Positions 61,900 through 64,000 of a stretch of 64,000 bases of DNA are shown here, one piece after another; within the stretch, counting starts at the first letter, position 1, and each line of letters opens with the position of its first letter. Made by a program: the position numbers and the translations under genes. The stretch is from Planctomycetota bacterium (GTDB taxonomy: Bacteria > Planctomycetota > B15-G4 > SIAN01): the NCBI GenBank assembly GCA_028289345.1, contig JANQQL010000028.1:124001-188000 (forward strand), read 5' to 3'. A model generated the notes under the pieces. It was not told the origin of the DNA, made no database searches, and saw only the letters and a list, made by a program, of their open reading frames with translations.

Positions 61900-64000
61900 G
61901 TTTCTGGCGACGCTTGCGAGCGATGGCGCGGGTCGAGCTGCGTCAGCTTTGGCGGGCCAAAGCTCGCACCTTGCTCATGATGGTCTTGATCGCCGTCCCC
62001 GTGGCAGGCTTGGTGGGCGGCAGCATCCTCTTGCGAATCACGATCGCCACCACCGACGAACGCGTCGAGAAAGTCATGGGGCGCGCGGACTTGCGTTGCC
62101 ACGGCCGTCGAGATGCCCTCGAGAATCGTCGAGAGGAGTTTCCTCCAAACACGCGAATCGATCGACTGATCGTGAGCTCGGAGACCATCGAAGTCCCTGG
62201 ACTTCGCATGGTCGCCACTCGATGGCAGTTCGCGCCTCCCGGTTTGCTCGCCCCGTGTTACCGCCTCTTGCAGGGACGCTCCGCCACTCAGGAAAACGAG
62301 GTCACCCTGTCCCCTCTGTTGATGGATCTCGGAAACCTGCAGCTGGGAGACAAGGTCACCCTGGCGAGTCGCGGCAAAGAGCTTCAGGTTGTCGGCGTCG
62401 GTGTCGATCCAGAACGCATCCATGGCGCCCTCCTCGCCACTCTGCCCGACAAAGTGCCGCGAGAGCCTCACCAACGAGAAAGCTGGTTCCTCAAACTCGA
62501 GAATCCGACCGCCGCGGCCTCGCTCGCCGCAGGACTCAAATCCCACAAGCTCGGGGTCATGACCGCGGAGGAATACCGCAACCTGCCCAACATCGAGTTC
62601 ATGATCATTTTGATCTTCGGTGGCCTTGGCTTCGTGGAAGCGGCACTGGTGGTGGCGGCGGCCATGGCCGTGGGTGTGCGACGGCGACAGCGTGAGATCG
62701 GCTTGTTGGCAGCCAGCGGTGCCAGTCCAGGGGACGTCATTGGCTCGATTCTTGTCTCTGCCATCGCCACCGCCGTGGTGGGAAGCGGGATTGGCATGGC
62801 CGTCGGAGTCGCTGGAGCCACGCTCATCTACCCGCACCTCGATTCCTGGAACGGAAGACTCAACGGCCCCTTCGAGTTTGCCCCGGGCCCGATGGTGGCG
62901 GCGGTCGCGATCGGCATTCTGACAGCTGTTCTTGCCGCGGCCTGGCCGGCTCGCGGAGCTGCGTTGCTGCCGATCCGCGTCGCTCTTTCCGGGCGACGAC
63001 CGCCGAAAGAACCGGTGGGATGGTGGCTGATGAGCGGCCTTCTCTTGATTGGCCTTGCTGTGTCACTCACTTCCATTGCTCCGCTGTTTCAGGGCATGGC
63101 GGTCGTGGTTCTCACGCTGATTGGTCCGGTCTTCGGGGTGCTTGGATTCGGGGCCTGCAGTCCGTGGATCTTGGACCAACTGGCGAAACGTGCCGCGAAG
63201 CTGCCGTTGTCCTGGCGTCTCGCAGTGCGCGATGCCGGTCGCTTTCGAAGCCGCAATGGTCCCGTGGTGACCGCGGTGTTGGCCGGCATGGCGCTGAGCG
63301 TGACCCTCGCGGGAAGTTTGGCGAGCATCGCCAAGGGACAGGACGGCTGGGAACGGTTGCGCGATGATCAGCTCCTGGTTCTCGGGGCCGCGGCCGAAGA
63401 GGCCAGCCAACGCATCGCCGAATCACTCGACGGAGTCGCTCGCGCTCCGTTGTGCGCGGCCCGGCTCGGTGGAAAACCCGTCCACGGGAGATTTGCAGGA
63501 ACCGATCGGCGAAGTTGGGTGGCAGTCGGCGATCGTGACTTGATGATGGCCCTCGGTTTCGAGGATCCGCCGCCCTTCCACGGACGCGTGATGGCGCTGC
63601 AACCAGGGAACTCGGCCTCGGTAGAACTCTTGCCGTATCACGGCGACAAGACTTTGGCGAGCCTCGACGCCCTCCCGCTCGAGGTGCCCGAGACGCTTCG
63701 CGAACCAGGCTTCGTGATCTCTGAGGAAGATCGACAGCGACTGAAGCTAGACGTCGGTTTGCCCCCGGCCCGATCGGAGGACACCTGGATCGTTCGCTTG
63801 CGCGCCCCCCTTACGGAAGACCTCTTTCAATCGGCTCGAGACGTGGCCGCCTCTCTCCCTGGGACATCAGTCGATGCCAACCTCCTTCAGCGGCAGCAGC
63901 CGCGAATCCTCTACGGGTGCGTCCTGATCCTATCGCTGCTGACTGGCTTGCTCGTGGTTGCGGTTGCGACCACTCTCTCGGCCGTGGAATCGAAGACCGA
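61896..64000 (+). CDS. FtsX-like ABC permease, truncated by the window end
   Basis: GTG 61896 overlaps the ATPase stop (GTGA). The frame runs open to the right edge, giving 701 residues so far. It begins VSFWRRLRAMARVELRQLWR, then a TM segment (LLMMVLIAVPVAGLVGGSIL), a large periplasmic domain, and further TM segments around IEFMIILIFGGLGFVEAALV, MVAAVAIGILTAVLAAAW and GMAVVVLTLIGPVFGVLGFG, with a second repeated half starting LAVRDAGRFRSRNGPVVTAV. FtsX/MacB motifs such as RRRQREIGLLAASGAS are clear. The C-terminus lies outside the window. Confidence 0.88.
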   Translation, partial: MSFWRRLRAMARVELRQLWRAKARTLLMMVLIAVPVAGLVGGSILLRITIATTDERVEKVMGRADLRCHGRRDALENRREEFPPNTRIDRLIVSSETIEVPGLRMVATRWQFAPPGLLAPCYRLLQGRSATQENEVTLSPLLMDLGNLQLGDKVTLASRGKELQVVGVGVDPERIHGALLATLPDKVPREPHQRESWFLKLENPTAAASLAAGLKSHKLGVMTAEEYRNLPNIEFMIILIFGGLGFVEAALVVAAAMAVGVRRRQREIGLLAASGASPGDVIGSILVSAIATAVVGSGIGMAVGVAGATLIYPHLDSWNGRLNGPFEFAPGPMVAAVAIGILTAVLAAAWPARGAALLPIRVALSGRRPPKEPVGWWLMSGLLLIGLAVSLTSIAPLFQGMAVVVLTLIGPVFGVLGFGACSPWILDQLAKRAAKLPLSWRLAVRDAGRFRSRNGPVVTAVLAGMALSVTLAGSLASIAKGQDGWERLRDDQLLVLGAAAEEASQRIAESLDGVARAPLCAARLGGKPVHGRFAGTDRRSWVAVGDRDLMMALGFEDPPPFHGRVMALQPGNSASVELLPYHGDKTLASLDALPLEVPETLREPGFVISEEDRQRLKLDVGLPPARSEDTWIVRLRAPLTEDLFQSARDVAASLPGTSVDANLLQRQQPRILYGCVLILSLLTGLLVVAVATTLSAVESKT

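Overview
The window is GC-rich, densely coded chromosomal DNA. It carries about 44 protein genes and no recognisable rRNA, tRNA, transposase, integrase or CRISPR array. The gene content points to a planctomycete or close relative. The grounds are ECF sigma factors with membrane-anchored C-terminal extensions, a Pkn-type Ser/Thr kinase with TPRs beside an ECF sigma factor, FG-GAP and ASPIC/UnbV secreted proteins, ankyrin and PQQ-propeller proteins, DUF1579, DUF5989 and DUF5694. This placement is inferred from gene families; no marker gene is present.

Layout. 1-6.2 kb: a cluster with the end of an SGNH esterase, a DUF5989 membrane peptide, a zinc-ribbon methyltransferase, a divergent NodU/CmcH-type carbamoyltransferase coupled to a ferritin-like di-iron protein, and a divergent SGNH hydrolase coupled to a radical SAM/SPASM protein. 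It looks like a pathway that decorates a lipid, glycan or small molecule. 6.5-12.4 kb: a secreted ASPIC/UnbV protein, a sialate-esterase-like enzyme, a multi-TM SGNH hydrolase and a two-domain thioredoxin/MsrA-like selenoprotein with an in-frame TGA and a SECIS-like hairpin. 12.3-23.8 kb: a secreted alpha/beta hydrolase, an ankyrin-PQQ fusion, a 911-residue ankyrin protein, a membrane protein and a subtilisin-like lipoprotein. 24-35.8 kb: a VOC protein with an AraC regulator, DUF1579, two membrane-tethered ECF sigma factors (one ending in a cytochrome c'-like CxxCH module), an ArsR operon with twin operators, a serine hydrolase and a DUF5694 protein. 35.9-46 kb: a voltage-gated K+ channel with a zinc ribbon, an orphan histidine kinase, secreted proteins of unknown function, an FG-GAP/IPT protein and an S9 peptidase. 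46.2-53.8 kb: a CadC-type regulator with TPRs, a glycosyltransferase/radical SAM pair and two beta-propeller proteins. 53.8-64 kb: an ABC-2 exporter with a nuclease-family protein, the Ser/Thr kinase facing an ECF sigma factor, and a PadR-controlled MacB-like ABC exporter that runs off the end.

Genes are tightly packed. Many pairs are translationally coupled (ATGA, GTGA or TGATG overlaps at 3239, 5217, 34927, 55463, 61159 and 61896), and two convergent pairs overlap at their 3' ends (20890-20921 and 36781-36847). Most antisense open frames are shadows caused by high GC. The strongest unusual signals are the selenoprotein (10771-11844), the sigma factor/cytochrome c' fusion (26117-28495), the divergent carbamoyltransferase cluster, and several perfect palindromic operators next to ArsR and PadR genes.
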